From positions 1 through 64,000 of the forward strand of contig NZ_JBDSPJ010000013.1 in assembly GCF_039912695.1 (NCBI RefSeq): a stretch of DNA of 64,000 bases, read 5' to 3'. Of this stretch, positions 26,665 to 35,058 are shown in pieces. Below the pieces are notes generated by a model. The model searched no databases, was not told where the DNA came from, and saw only the letters and a list, made by a program, of their open reading frames with translations. This stretch comes from Pseudolysinimonas_A sp039912695 (lineage in GTDB: Bacteria > Actinomycetota > Actinomycetes > Actinomycetales > Microbacteriaceae). Made by a program: the position numbers and the translations under genes. The number at the start of each line of letters is the position of its first letter. The stretch's first letter is position 1.

Positions 26665-27342
26665 ATGGACGACACGATCCGCGACAGCGAGGAACGTCCC
26701 AGCACGCGCCGACGTACGTCACTCAGCGAGAAGCAGATGGCGATTCTCGAGATGATCCAACGCTCCGTGGCGAGCCGGGGCTACCCGCCGAGCATGCGCG
26801 AGATCGGCGATGCTGTGGGTCTCGCCTCGCTGTCGAGTGTGACCCATCAACTCAATCAACTCGAGCTCTCGGGCTATCTCCGTCGCGACCCCAACCGGCC
26901 GCGTGCCCTCGAGGTGCTCATTGAACTTCCGGGGCTCGACACCACGGACACGGGCATCGCCGTCGGCGACGCTGCCATGGTGCCGCTCGTCGGCCGCATC
27001 GCGGCGGGCATCCCGATCACCGCCGACCAGCAGATCGACGAAGTGTTCCCGCTCCCCCGTCAGCTCGTCGGCAAGGGCGACCTGTTCATGCTCAAAGTCG
27101 TGGGCGAGTCGATGATCGACGCGGCAATCTGCGACGGCGACTGGGTCGTCATTCGGCAGCAGAAGTCTGCCGAGAACGGTGAAATCGTCGCGGCGATGCT
27201 CGATGGCGAGGCGACCGTCAAGGTCTTCCGTCAGCGTGACGGCCACACCTGGCTGCTGCCGCGTAACTCTGCGTTCGAGCCGATCCTCGGTGACGATGCC
27301 GAAATCCTCGGCAAACTCGTCGCCGTGCTGCGCTCGGTCTGA
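26665..27342 (+). CDS. lexA: LexA repressor
   Basis: SOS repressor with self-cleavage stimulated by RecA. The 225-residue protein has an N-terminal winged helix (PPSMREIGDAVGLASLSSV), the scissile A114-G115 bond in RIAAGIP and the catalytic dyad S149 (GESMID) and K186 (EATVKVF). AAGGAGG is 4 bases before the ATG. Confidence 0.98.
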   Translation: MDDTIRDSEERPSTRRRTSLSEKQMAILEMIQRSVASRGYPPSMREIGDAVGLASLSSVTHQLNQLELSGYLRRDPNRPRALEVLIELPGLDTTDTGIAVGDAAMVPLVGRIAAGIPITADQQIDEVFPLPRQLVGKGDLFMLKVVGESMIDAAICDGDWVVIRQQKSAENGEIVAAMLDGEATVKVFRQRDGHTWLLPRNSAFEPILGDDAEILGKLVAVLRSV

Positions 27343-27354
27343 GCCCTCGCCGGC

Positions 27355-28116
27355 CTACGGTCGGTCCGAGCCGTCGTCGGCGCGGGCTCCCCGTGGCGCG
27401 TGTCGAGCCACCCAGTCCCGCAGCAACATCATGAACGCGGCGTGGTCGTCGCGGAAGACGGTATGGCCCGCCACGGGCACCCGTTCCACCGTCATTCCGA
27501 GCTCGCGCAGCGCGGCCTCGTCGCGGACGCCGATCAGCATGCTGCGCTCGGCGAGCACAACGAGCGACGGCGCCACGAGGGAGTCGGGCGGCCTCAGCGC
27601 ACTCGTACGTGTGAAGCCGAACAGCGTGCGCCGGTCCCAGAGGGCGAGGGTCGCTAGTTCCAGGTCGACATCGTCATCGCCCCAGCGCGGGTTGAGGCGC
27701 CGGAGGGTCCACCCGTTCGGCCGCGGTGAGAGCGCAAACACCGCTTTGAGCGCGATCCCATGCAACCCGCGCGGGAAGCCGAACGCCGGGTCGATGTACA
27801 CAGCGGCGCGGGGGCGGATGCGATCCCCGACCCTGGAGGCGACGAGAGCGCCGAGCGAGTGGCCGACCAGCAGGTCGATGCCGTCGCCGACGACCGGCTC
27901 GAGCGACTCGACCACGTCATCCGCCCACGCCGCCGGGGAGTACCGCCGTGATCGCGGGCTGACGCCGTGCCCGGCGAGGTCGACGGTCACAACGCGGAAC
28001 CCGTCCTCGTGGAGCGCGGCCGCGACCCGGTGCCAGGCGCGGTGATCGGACTGGATGCCGTGCACGAGCACAGCCACGCGATCCCCGGTTATGGAGTCGT
28101 GCACCGCTAGCCGCAT
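27355..28116 (-). CDS. Alpha/beta hydrolase
   Basis: A 253-residue alpha/beta-fold hydrolase. It shows the oxyanion HG (VHGIQSD), the nucleophile elbow GHSLGA and a C-terminal His (VAGHTVFRDD). The substrate cannot be read. TAATCT lies six bases before the ATG (28128-28123), so it is probably leaderless. It converges on lexA with a 12-base gap. Confidence 0.88.
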   Translation of the reverse strand: MRLAVHDSITGDRVAVLVHGIQSDHRAWHRVAAALHEDGFRVVTVDLAGHGVSPRSRRYSPAAWADDVVESLEPVVGDGIDLLVGHSLGALVASRVGDRIRPRAAVYIDPAFGFPRGLHGIALKAVFALSPRPNGWTLRRLNPRWGDDDVDLELATLALWDRRTLFGFTRTSALRPPDSLVAPSLVVLAERSMLIGVRDEAALRELGMTVERVPVAGHTVFRDDHAAFMMLLRDWVARHAPRGARADDGSDRP

Positions 28117-28164
28117 CCCGCGAGATTACCTGCGGATACAGAGAAGACCCGCGATCGACGTCGG

Positions 28165-29103
28165 TCAGCCGAGCAGCGCGACGCCAAACTCCGCCACGAC
28201 GGTCCGCACTTCAGCGAGATAGCGCTGCGCCTGCTCGGTGAGCGGAATCGCGGAGTGGCCGATCCAGCCGATCTCGATGCGTTCGTCGACGTCGAGCGGG
28301 ATAGCGGCGATCTCCGGGTCGAGGTCGTCGCTGATGATGCCCGTCGAGATCGTGTAGCCGTCGAGTCCGATCATGAGGCTGAAGATGGTTGCGCGGTCAG
28401 AGACGCGGATCTCCCGAGTGCTGGACAGGGTGGAGAGGATCTCCTCGGCAAAGTAGAACGAGTTGTTCGCCCCCTGGTCGAAGGTGAGTCGTGGCAGCTC
28501 GGCGAGATCGGCGAGGGTGACGCGTTCCCGTGAGGCGAGCGGATTCGTGCGGGAGATGAAGATGTGCGGCGAGGCCACGAAGAGCGGGTGGAATGAGAGC
28601 CCGGAGTCGCGCAGCAGTTTGTCGATGACCTTCTGGTTGAAGTCGTTGCGGTAGAGGATGCCGAGTTCGCTCCGGAGCGTTCGGACATCCTCGATGATGT
28701 CCCAGGTGCGGGTTTCCCGCAGAGAGAACTCGTACTCGGCCACATCGCTCGCCTTCACCATGCGCACGAACGCGTCGACCGCGAACGAGTAGTGCTGCGT
28801 TGACACCCCGAGCAGCCGTCGTGACGGCCGACCGAGGTAGCGGTGCTCGAGGAGCGCGACCTGTTCGATGACCTGCCGGGCGTAGCCGAGGAACTCGGCC
28901 CCGTCAGCGGTGAGCGTGACCCCTCGGGCCGAGCGAACGAGGAGGGCGCGGCCCACCCGTGTCTCGAGATCCTTCATCGCTGCTGACATCGTCGGCTGGG
29001 CGACATAGAGCAGATCGGCGGCGGCGCTGATCGACCCCTCCGCTGCGACCTCGACGAAGTAGTGCAGCTGCTGGAGCGTGATGGCGCTCGAGACCCGAGA
29101 CAT
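28165..29103 (-). CDS. LysR-family regulator of the mes cluster
   Basis: A 312-residue LysR protein: N-terminal winged helix (SISAAADLLYVAQPTMSAAMKDLE) and a substrate-binding effector domain from about residue 95. It is divergent from mesX with 120 bases between them, the classic LysR geometry, so it probably controls mesX-mesD-flavin reductase in response to a sulfur or methionine-related signal (inference). TAGCCT (29115-29110) is six bases before the ATG and overlaps an inverted repeat, which suggests a leaderless, self-regulated gene. Confidence 0.9.
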   Translation of the reverse strand: MSRVSSAITLQQLHYFVEVAAEGSISAAADLLYVAQPTMSAAMKDLETRVGRALLVRSARGVTLTADGAEFLGYARQVIEQVALLEHRYLGRPSRRLLGVSTQHYSFAVDAFVRMVKASDVAEYEFSLRETRTWDIIEDVRTLRSELGILYRNDFNQKVIDKLLRDSGLSFHPLFVASPHIFISRTNPLASRERVTLADLAELPRLTFDQGANNSFYFAEEILSTLSSTREIRVSDRATIFSLMIGLDGYTISTGIISDDLDPEIAAIPLDVDERIEIGWIGHSAIPLTEQAQRYLAEVRTVVAEFGVALLG

Positions 29104-29110
29104 AGTTCCA

Positions 29111-29151
29111 GGCTATAGCAACGCATAGCCCTAGCGAGTTACCCGATAGCC
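29111..29151. promoter_or_regulatory. Candidate LysR operator
   Basis: Inverted repeat GGCTAT-N8-ATAGCC (29111-29130) followed by a further ATAGCC half site at 29146-29151, 21 bp (two turns) downstream of the previous one. It overlaps the lysR -10 and lies 73-113 bases before mesX, where an activator site is expected. Confidence 0.6.
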
Positions 29152-29223
29152 GCGATCCACCCGCACGATGAGTTGACCGTCTTCCGCACGGCTCCTCGGC
29201 CCACCACGACCGGAAGTGCACGC

Positions 29224-30210
29224 ATGACGAACCCCTTCACGTTCACCATCACCACGACACGTTTCGACGAAGACTACGAACCGTCGGGCGGCACTCGCGC
29301 CACCACGAACTTCGCCAATCTCGCCCGCGGCGAGCACCGTCAGCAGAACCTCCGCAATGCGCTGACGATGATGACCCGCCGATTCAACGAGCTCGCACAC
29401 TGGGACAACCCGACGGGGCTCCGTTACGACGTCGAGCTCGACATCATCTCGGTCGAGGTGCGGTTCACCGCGGACGGCACCGACCAGGCGTTCCCGGTGA
29501 TCGAGATGCTCGAGATCCAGATCGTCGATCTGTTGACCGGAGTGCGCCGTCGGGGGATCGTCGGCAACAATTTCTCGTCGTACGTGCGCGACTACGACTT
29601 CAGCGTCGTTCTGCCTGCCGCGAAGGCCGCGGGATCCGGCATCCCGGCGGACTTCGGCGATCTGCACGGCAAACTGTTCCAGCACTTCGTCGACTCGGAG
29701 GCCTACCGGGAGCGTTTCCCACAGTCACCGGTGATTTGCATCAGCGTCTCGACGAGCCGGACGTACCAGCGAACCGGGAACCACCATCCGGTCCTCGGCG
29801 TCGAATACGAGCAGGACGAGTTGTCGATGACGGACGAGTACTTCGGCAAGATGGGCCTTACGGTGCGCTTCTTCATGCCCCCCGGCAGCGTGGCGCCGCT
29901 CGCGTTCTACTTCCGCGGCGACCTCGTGAACGACTACACCGATCTGCAGCTCGTCGGCACGATCAGCACGATGGAGACGTTCCAGAGGATCTACCGACCG
30001 GAGCTCTACAACGCGAACTCGGCGGCCCCCAGGATCTACCGGCCGAGCCTCGAGCAGCAGGACTACTCCCGGACGCACATTGAGTACGACCGCATCGAGC
30101 GCAGCCAGCTCGCGGCCACGCAGGGCGCGTATACCGAGGAGCATTTCATCACGCCCCATCGGGACGTGCTCGAGCGGTGGGCGGCGGACTACGCGGTGCC
30201 CGTCGCATGA
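29224..30210 (+). CDS. mesX: MesX (DUF1852), partner of the folate-independent methionine synthase
   Basis: A 328-residue soluble protein of the DUF1852 family (FTFTITTTRFDEDYEPS, TTNFANLARGEHRQQNLRNA, LAHWDNPTGLRYDVELDI). The family is known as MesX, which MesD-type methionine synthases require in aerobic bacteria; its biochemical role is unresolved. GGAAG precedes the ATG at 29224, and the stop overlaps mesD by ATGA, so the two are coupled. The open frame continues a little upstream without support. Confidence 0.92.
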   Translation: MTNPFTFTITTTRFDEDYEPSGGTRATTNFANLARGEHRQQNLRNALTMMTRRFNELAHWDNPTGLRYDVELDIISVEVRFTADGTDQAFPVIEMLEIQIVDLLTGVRRRGIVGNNFSSYVRDYDFSVVLPAAKAAGSGIPADFGDLHGKLFQHFVDSEAYRERFPQSPVICISVSTSRTYQRTGNHHPVLGVEYEQDELSMTDEYFGKMGLTVRFFMPPGSVAPLAFYFRGDLVNDYTDLQLVGTISTMETFQRIYRPELYNANSAAPRIYRPSLEQQDYSRTHIEYDRIERSQLAATQGAYTEEHFITPHRDVLERWAADYAVPVA

Positions 30211-31244
30211 GCACCCTCCTTCCCACCTCGATCGTCGGCAGCCTGCCGAAGCCGTCGTGGCTCGCGACGCCGGAGACCCTGTGGTCGCCGTGGACGTTGG
30301 AGGGCGACGCCCTGGCCGAGGGCAAGCAGGATGCCCTGCGGATCGCCGTCCAGGAGCAGCGACGGGGTGGCATCGACATCATCAGCGACGGGGAGCAGAC
30401 CCGCCAGCACTTCGTCACGACGTTCATCGAGCATCTCAGCGGTGTCGATTTTGAGCAGCGCGAGACGGTTCGCATCCGCGACCGTTACGACGCGAGCGTG
30501 CCGACCGTCGTCGGTGCCGTCAGCCGCGAAAGGCCGGTGTTCGTCGAGGACGCGAAGTTCCTGCGCCAGCAGACCGACCAGCCCATCAAGTGGGCACTCC
30601 CGGGCCCGATGACGATGATCGACACGCTTTACGACCGCCACTACAAGAGCCGCGAGAACCTGGCGTGGGAGTTCGCGACGATTCTCAATCAGGAGGCGCG
30701 AGAACTCGAGGCCGCAGGGGTCGACATCATTCAGTTCGATGAGCCCTCGTTCAACGTCTTCTTCGATGAGATGAAGGACTGGGGAGTCGCAGCCCTGGAG
30801 CGCGCGGCAGAAGGGCTGCGCGCAGAAACCGCTGTGCACATTTGCTACGGCTACGGGATCAAGGCGAACACCGACTGGAAGGCGACCCTGGGGTCGGAGT
30901 GGCGGCAATACGAGGAATCCTTCCCTCTCCTGCAGCAGTCCGCGATCGACATCGTCTCGCTGGAATGCCAGCACTCCCATGTGCCGATGGAACTCATCGA
31001 ACTGATCCGGGGCAAGAAGGTCATGCTCGGTGCCATCGACGTGGCAAGCGAGACGATCGAGTCGCCCGAAGAGGTCGCCGATACCCTCAGGAAGGCACTG
31101 CAGTTCGTCGACGCGGACAAACTCATCCCGAGCACGAACTGCGGCATGGCTCCGCTGCCCCGGCACGTCGCGCGCGGGAAGCTCGGCGCGCTCAGCGCCG
31201 GTGCAGACATCGTTCGCCAGGAGCTCGCGGGGCAGGCCCGGTGA
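30207..31244 (+). CDS. mesD: MesD-type core methionine synthase (MetE C-terminal-like)
   Basis: A 345-residue protein equivalent to the C-terminal catalytic barrel of MetE only. The zinc ligands are all visible: H211 and C213 (HICYG), E253 (VSLEC) and C312 (STNCGM). The homocysteine-side DEPSFN is at 178-183. It lacks the N-terminal half of MetE that binds methyl-folate, so it must take its methyl group elsewhere. Beside a DUF1852 gene this fits the MesD family, whose methyl donor is not settled. It is coupled to mesX upstream and to the flavin reductase downstream (GTGA). Confidence 0.9.
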   Translation: MSTLLPTSIVGSLPKPSWLATPETLWSPWTLEGDALAEGKQDALRIAVQEQRRGGIDIISDGEQTRQHFVTTFIEHLSGVDFEQRETVRIRDRYDASVPTVVGAVSRERPVFVEDAKFLRQQTDQPIKWALPGPMTMIDTLYDRHYKSRENLAWEFATILNQEARELEAAGVDIIQFDEPSFNVFFDEMKDWGVAALERAAEGLRAETAVHICYGYGIKANTDWKATLGSEWRQYEESFPLLQQSAIDIVSLECQHSHVPMELIELIRGKKVMLGAIDVASETIESPEEVADTLRKALQFVDADKLIPSTNCGMAPLPRHVARGKLGALSAGADIVRQELAGQAR

Positions 31245-31855
31245 GCGTGCACTGGCACCGGCTCGAGGATGTCACCTCGGTTTCTCCGAGCGCCCCGGTT
31301 TCTCCGAACGCCTCGGTTGCTCCGAACGGGGGCCGCGTCGACATGCTCGACTCCGGTCTCAGCCCGGAGGACTTCAAACTCGCGTTCCGGCATCACGCGG
31401 CGGGAGTTGCCGTCATCACCGCCGATGCGGGTGACGGACCGGTCGGCATCACCGTGTCATCCGTCTTCTCGGTCAGCGCCGAGCCGCCGTTGATGGTGTT
31501 CTCGATTTCGGGCCGCTCCTTCAGCGCTCCCACGATTCGTCGCGCCGAGACCCTCGTCATCCACCTCCTGAGCGCTCAGCAGCTGAACATCGCACGGCTG
31601 TGCTCAACCAGCGGAATCGACAGGTTCGCGGACACGTCGATCTGGAGCCGACTCCCCACCGGAGAGCCGCACTTCCCTGGTGTTCCGGTCTGGATTCGGG
31701 GCCGAGTGATCAATCGCATGGAGGCCGGCGACTCCACGGTCATCGCCGTTCATGCGCTCGAGTCCGTACACGCCGACATCCAGACGGAGACTCCGCTGGT
31801 TTACCACAATCGGAGCTGGCACGCGCTCGGTGACGCATCCCAGCTCGACGGCTGA
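31241..31855 (+). CDS. Flavin reductase-like protein of the mes operon
   Basis: A 204-residue protein with the FMN-binding flavin reductase domain from about residue 40 (FRHHAAGVAVITA, GITVSSVFSVSAEPPLMVFSI, FADTSIWSRLPTGEPHFPG). The GTG start overlaps the mesD stop. Residues 12-30 are a repeat-coded tail (18-bp units). An internal ATG at M35 would give the bare domain. Since MesD activity needs oxygen and MesX, a reductase that supplies reduced flavin is a plausible third component (inference). Confidence 0.87.
   Translation: MSVHWHRLEDVTSVSPSAPVSPNASVAPNGGRVDMLDSGLSPEDFKLAFRHHAAGVAVITADAGDGPVGITVSSVFSVSAEPPLMVFSISGRSFSAPTIRRAETLVIHLLSAQQLNIARLCSTSGIDRFADTSIWSRLPTGEPHFPGVPVWIRGRVINRMEAGDSTVIAVHALESVHADIQTETPLVYHNRSWHALGDASQLDG
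31277..31330 (+). repeat. 18-bp tandem repeat in the flavin reductase N-terminus
   Basis: Three 18-bp units at 31277-31294, 31295-31312 and 31313-31330 (consensus ycggtttctccgaacgcc). They code for repeated VSPNAS-type hexapeptides in frame, ahead of the conserved domain. Confidence 0.9.
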
Positions 31856-31891
31856 CGGCAATACCGGCCCGCGAACATCCCCTACGGACAG

Positions 31892-33382
31892 TCAGCCCCT
31901 CAGCGCCGCCGTAATCTTCTTGGCAATACGGTCGGTCGCCAAGAGCCGGAGGCGCGTGCCGTCTTCCTCGTACTCGGTCTCGATTACTCGGGCAATCTGA
32001 TACGCGAGCGAGATGATTTCACCGCGGTCGTACGGCACGAGAAGATCGAGTTCGACATCCGGCTGCGGCAAACGGTCCGCGATCCGTGCTCGCAATTCGT
32101 CGATGCCTTCACCGCTGCGCGCACTCACGAAGACGGCCGTCGGCTCAAGGCCACGCAGCACCATCCGCCGGTCGTCGTCGAGAAGATCGGCCTTGTTGAA
32201 CGCCACGATCTCGGGGAGATCGCGGGCGCCGACGTCTCCGATGACGTCCCGAACCGTCGCCAGCTGTGCGGCAGGGTCGGGATGCGCGCCGTCGACAACG
32301 TGCACGATGACGTCGGAATTTCCGACTTCCTCAAGCGTCGAGCGGAAGGCTTCGACGAGCTGAGTCGGCAGGCTCCGCACGAACCCGACGGTGTCGGCGA
32401 GGGTAAACTCGCGGCCATCGGGCGTCGTGCTGCGGCGGACGGTCGGGTCAAGGGTCGCGAACAACTGGTTCTGCACGAGAACACCCGCCTGGGTCAGCCG
32501 ATTGAGCAGACTCGACTTGCCCGCGTTCGTGTAGCCGGCGATGGCGACACTCGGGACCTCGAAGCGATCCCGGTTGGCGCGCTTGGCTTCGCGAGCTGGG
32601 GCGAACCCCTTGATCTGCTTGCGCAACCGCGACATCCGGTCGTGGATGCGGCGCCGGTCGAGTTCGATCTTGGTTTCACCCGGACCACGGCTTCCCATTC
32701 CGTTGCCGGCGCCGACCTGACCACCGGCCTGACGGGACATCGACTCACCCCAGCCGCGGAGGCGAGGAAGCAAGTACTCCAGTTGGGCGAGCTCAACTTG
32801 AGCCCTGCCTTCGCGACTTTTGGCGTGCTGACTGAAGATGTCGAGAATGACGGCCGTGCGGTCGATCACCTTCACCTTCACGCGGTCTTCGAGTGCACGC
32901 CGCTGGCTGGGGGCGAGTTCGGTGTCAGCGATCACAGTGTCGGCGCCGAGTTCGGTGACGATCGCTGCGAGTTCGGCGACCTTGCCCTTTCCGAAGTAGG
33001 TCGACGCGTCGGGGCGCCGACGGCGCTGCAACACCCCGTCGAGTACGACGGCACCCGCTGTTTCGGCAAGGGCGGCGAGTTCACGCATCGAGTTCTCGGC
33101 GTCCTCGGTGTCGCGCTCGTAGACGCCGATCAACACGACGTTCTCGATGCGCAGCTGCCGGTATTCGACCTCGGTGACATCCTGAAGTTCAGTGCTCAGC
33201 CCGGGGACTCGACGCAGCGCCGAACGGTCGTCACGATCGAGTTGATCACCGTCGGCATCGATGTAGCCGTCGGGTTCCTCCTGGAGTGCCTCTGCTCTTC
33301 GGGAACCGAATCTGCTCACCGCGGCTCCCCGCGATTCGTCGGTCGCGAGCACCCGGTCGATAATGCGGTCTGGGTCGGTCAT
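31892..33382 (-). CDS. hflX: Ribosome-associated GTPase HflX
   Basis: GTPase that splits stalled or hibernating 70S ribosomes. The 496-residue protein has the N-terminal HflX domain (DASTYFGKGKVAEL), the glycine-rich linker GAGNGMGSRGPGETKIE and a G domain with P-loop GYTNAGKSSL, DTVGF and NKAD. An acidic ~70-residue N-terminal extension is typical of actinobacterial forms. TAGGGT is nine bases before the ATG, so the leader is at most a few bases. Confidence 0.96.
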   Translation of the reverse strand: MTDPDRIIDRVLATDESRGAAVSRFGSRRAEALQEEPDGYIDADGDQLDRDDRSALRRVPGLSTELQDVTEVEYRQLRIENVVLIGVYERDTEDAENSMRELAALAETAGAVVLDGVLQRRRRPDASTYFGKGKVAELAAIVTELGADTVIADTELAPSQRRALEDRVKVKVIDRTAVILDIFSQHAKSREGRAQVELAQLEYLLPRLRGWGESMSRQAGGQVGAGNGMGSRGPGETKIELDRRRIHDRMSRLRKQIKGFAPAREAKRANRDRFEVPSVAIAGYTNAGKSSLLNRLTQAGVLVQNQLFATLDPTVRRSTTPDGREFTLADTVGFVRSLPTQLVEAFRSTLEEVGNSDVIVHVVDGAHPDPAAQLATVRDVIGDVGARDLPEIVAFNKADLLDDDRRMVLRGLEPTAVFVSARSGEGIDELRARIADRLPQPDVELDLLVPYDRGEIISLAYQIARVIETEYEEDGTRLRLLATDRIAKKITAALRG

Positions 33383-33454
33383 GGTCGTCTCACCCTAGTT
33401 CTTGGTTTGATGGGGTCTTGGGGGATTGTGGTTCTGGAGGCCGAGGGTTTTCGG

Positions 33455-33460
33455 TAGGTT
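33455..33460 (+). promoter_or_regulatory. Promoter of leaderless methyltransferase gene
   Basis: -35 TTCTGG (33432-33437), 17-base spacer, -10 TAGGTT (33455-33460), six bases, ATG at 33467. Confidence 0.5.
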
Positions 33461-33466
33461 CTGTGC

Positions 33467-34120
33467 ATGGCTGCTCCCGAGCACTACTTCTCGGCGAACC
33501 CGGGAGGGGAGCTGGTCCCCCGCACGATCTCGGCGCGGTTGGCGGGCCGAGACCTGGAGCTGACGACCGCAAACGGCGTCTTCAGCCCCGACCGAGTCGA
33601 TGTCGGAACAGCGGTTCTTTTGGCAAACGTTCCGGCGCCGGCACCGGGCGGCAATCTGCTCGACCTCGGCTGCGGTTGGGGTCCGGTGGCACTCTCGCTC
33701 GCGCTCGAGTCCCCCCGTGCGACAGTCTGGGCGGTCGATGTCAACGAACGTTCCCTCGATCTCGTACGCATGAATTCTTCGAAGCTCGGGATCACCAACA
33801 TCACGGCGTGCCTTCCGAGCGAAGTTCCTGTTGACACCATGTTCACCACGATCTGGTCGAATCCGCCGATCCGAGTCGGCAAGAACGAATTGCACGGGAT
33901 GCTGCTGCATTGGCTGCCGCGACTCGAACCGGGATCGGATGCCTGGCTTGTCGTGCAACGCAATCTCGGATCCGATTCGCTGCAGCGTTGGCTCCATGCC
34001 GAACTACCGAAGGACTTCGCGATCTTGCGTGCGGCCACCAACAAGGGCTACCGCGTGCTGCGCTGCCGGCGTCGTTCCGGGGGAACATCCCCCATCGACA
34101 TCATCCAGCCTTCGGCCTGA
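33467..34120 (+). CDS. RsmC-like class I SAM methyltransferase
   Basis: A 217-residue single-domain enzyme. SAM motif I is LLDLGCGWGPVAL, acidic loop VDVNERS, and catalytic SNPPIRVGK is the NPPY-type motif of N2-guanine methyltransferases such as RsmC/RlmG. It matches only the C-terminal half of E. coli RsmC, as usual in actinobacteria. The target is probably rRNA guanine (inference). Leaderless geometry. Confidence 0.87.
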   Translation: MAAPEHYFSANPGGELVPRTISARLAGRDLELTTANGVFSPDRVDVGTAVLLANVPAPAPGGNLLDLGCGWGPVALSLALESPRATVWAVDVNERSLDLVRMNSSKLGITNITACLPSEVPVDTMFTTIWSNPPIRVGKNELHGMLLHWLPRLEPGSDAWLVVQRNLGSDSLQRWLHAELPKDFAILRAATNKGYRVLRCRRRSGGTSPIDIIQPSA

Positions 34121-34169
34121 TCCGGCGCTGAACTCATCGGGACAGCACGCTGATCTGGGCCGGACTACC

Positions 34170-35048
34170 TCAAACGAGCTTCACAGTTCCCGAGAATACC
34201 AGCTCGGCGGGACCACTCAACAGCACGTGATCACCATCGGGGTGAGTGACGACGCGCACCCGAACGGTGCCGCCCGGTACATCGACAATCCAGGCCGCCG
34301 GAGCGCCCTCGCCCGCCCAATGCCGAGTGGCAAGCGCAGCGGCCGCCGCGCCGGTTCCGCAGGACAGCGTCTCTGCGGACCCGCGCTCGTGCACGCGCAT
34401 GGTGATGCGACCACTGCCGTTCTCGACGAGCGGATCCGCGGGCACGACGAACTCCACGTTGACGCCGTCCGGCGGCGGCGGAGTAACGACGGGAGCCGTG
34501 CCGAGCTCCAGCCCGTCGAGTTCGGCACGATCGGCGAGGGCGACCACGATATGAGGATTGCCGACACCGACAGCGAGCCCCGGGCGATCGACGTGAAGCC
34601 CGTTGGCTGCGACCATCGCTTCGCCCGCAATCACGAACGGCCCCAGGTCGACTTCGTACCCATCCGCCCGGCGCGACAGGTGCCGAACTCCCCCGCGCGT
34701 GCCGATCGCGACGGTGCTGCCGACCTTGAGGTCGAGCAGACCTTGGGCGACCAGATACGCACCGAACACGCGGATGCCGTTTCCACACATCTCGGCCGTG
34801 CTGCCGTCGGCATTGTGATAATCCATGAACCATTCGGCGGCCGGATCTTCGGCGAGAGCAGCCGCACCCTCCGGGAGCCGCGTCGAGCGCACCGCACGCA
34901 GAATGCCATCCCCACCGATCCCAAAATGACGGTCGGCAAGGCCCGCCAGGTCGTCGGGGGAAAGGGTGATCGCGCCCTCGGGGTCGGCGAACAGCACGAA
35001 GTCGTTGCCGGTGCCGTGCCCCTTGGTAAAGGCGATCTCGGTGGTCAC
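34170..35048 (-). CDS. dapF: Diaminopimelate epimerase
   Basis: Interconverts LL- and meso-diaminopimelate for lysine and peptidoglycan. The 292-residue two-lobed enzyme has both catalytic Cys: C88 (AEMCGNG) and C230 (LSCGTGAAA). The GTG at 35048 is ten bases after the miaA stop. Confidence 0.96.
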   Translation of the reverse strand: MTTEIAFTKGHGTGNDFVLFADPEGAITLSPDDLAGLADRHFGIGGDGILRAVRSTRLPEGAAALAEDPAAEWFMDYHNADGSTAEMCGNGIRVFGAYLVAQGLLDLKVGSTVAIGTRGGVRHLSRRADGYEVDLGPFVIAGEAMVAANGLHVDRPGLAVGVGNPHIVVALADRAELDGLELGTAPVVTPPPPDGVNVEFVVPADPLVENGSGRITMRVHERGSAETLSCGTGAAAAALATRHWAGEGAPAAWIVDVPGGTVRVRVVTHPDGDHVLLSGPAELVFSGTVKLV

Positions 35049-35058
35049 GTACGAAAGG

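Noticed and set aside
29173..29178. TTGACC as the mesX -35
   Set aside because: No -10-like sequence is found 16-18 bases downstream.
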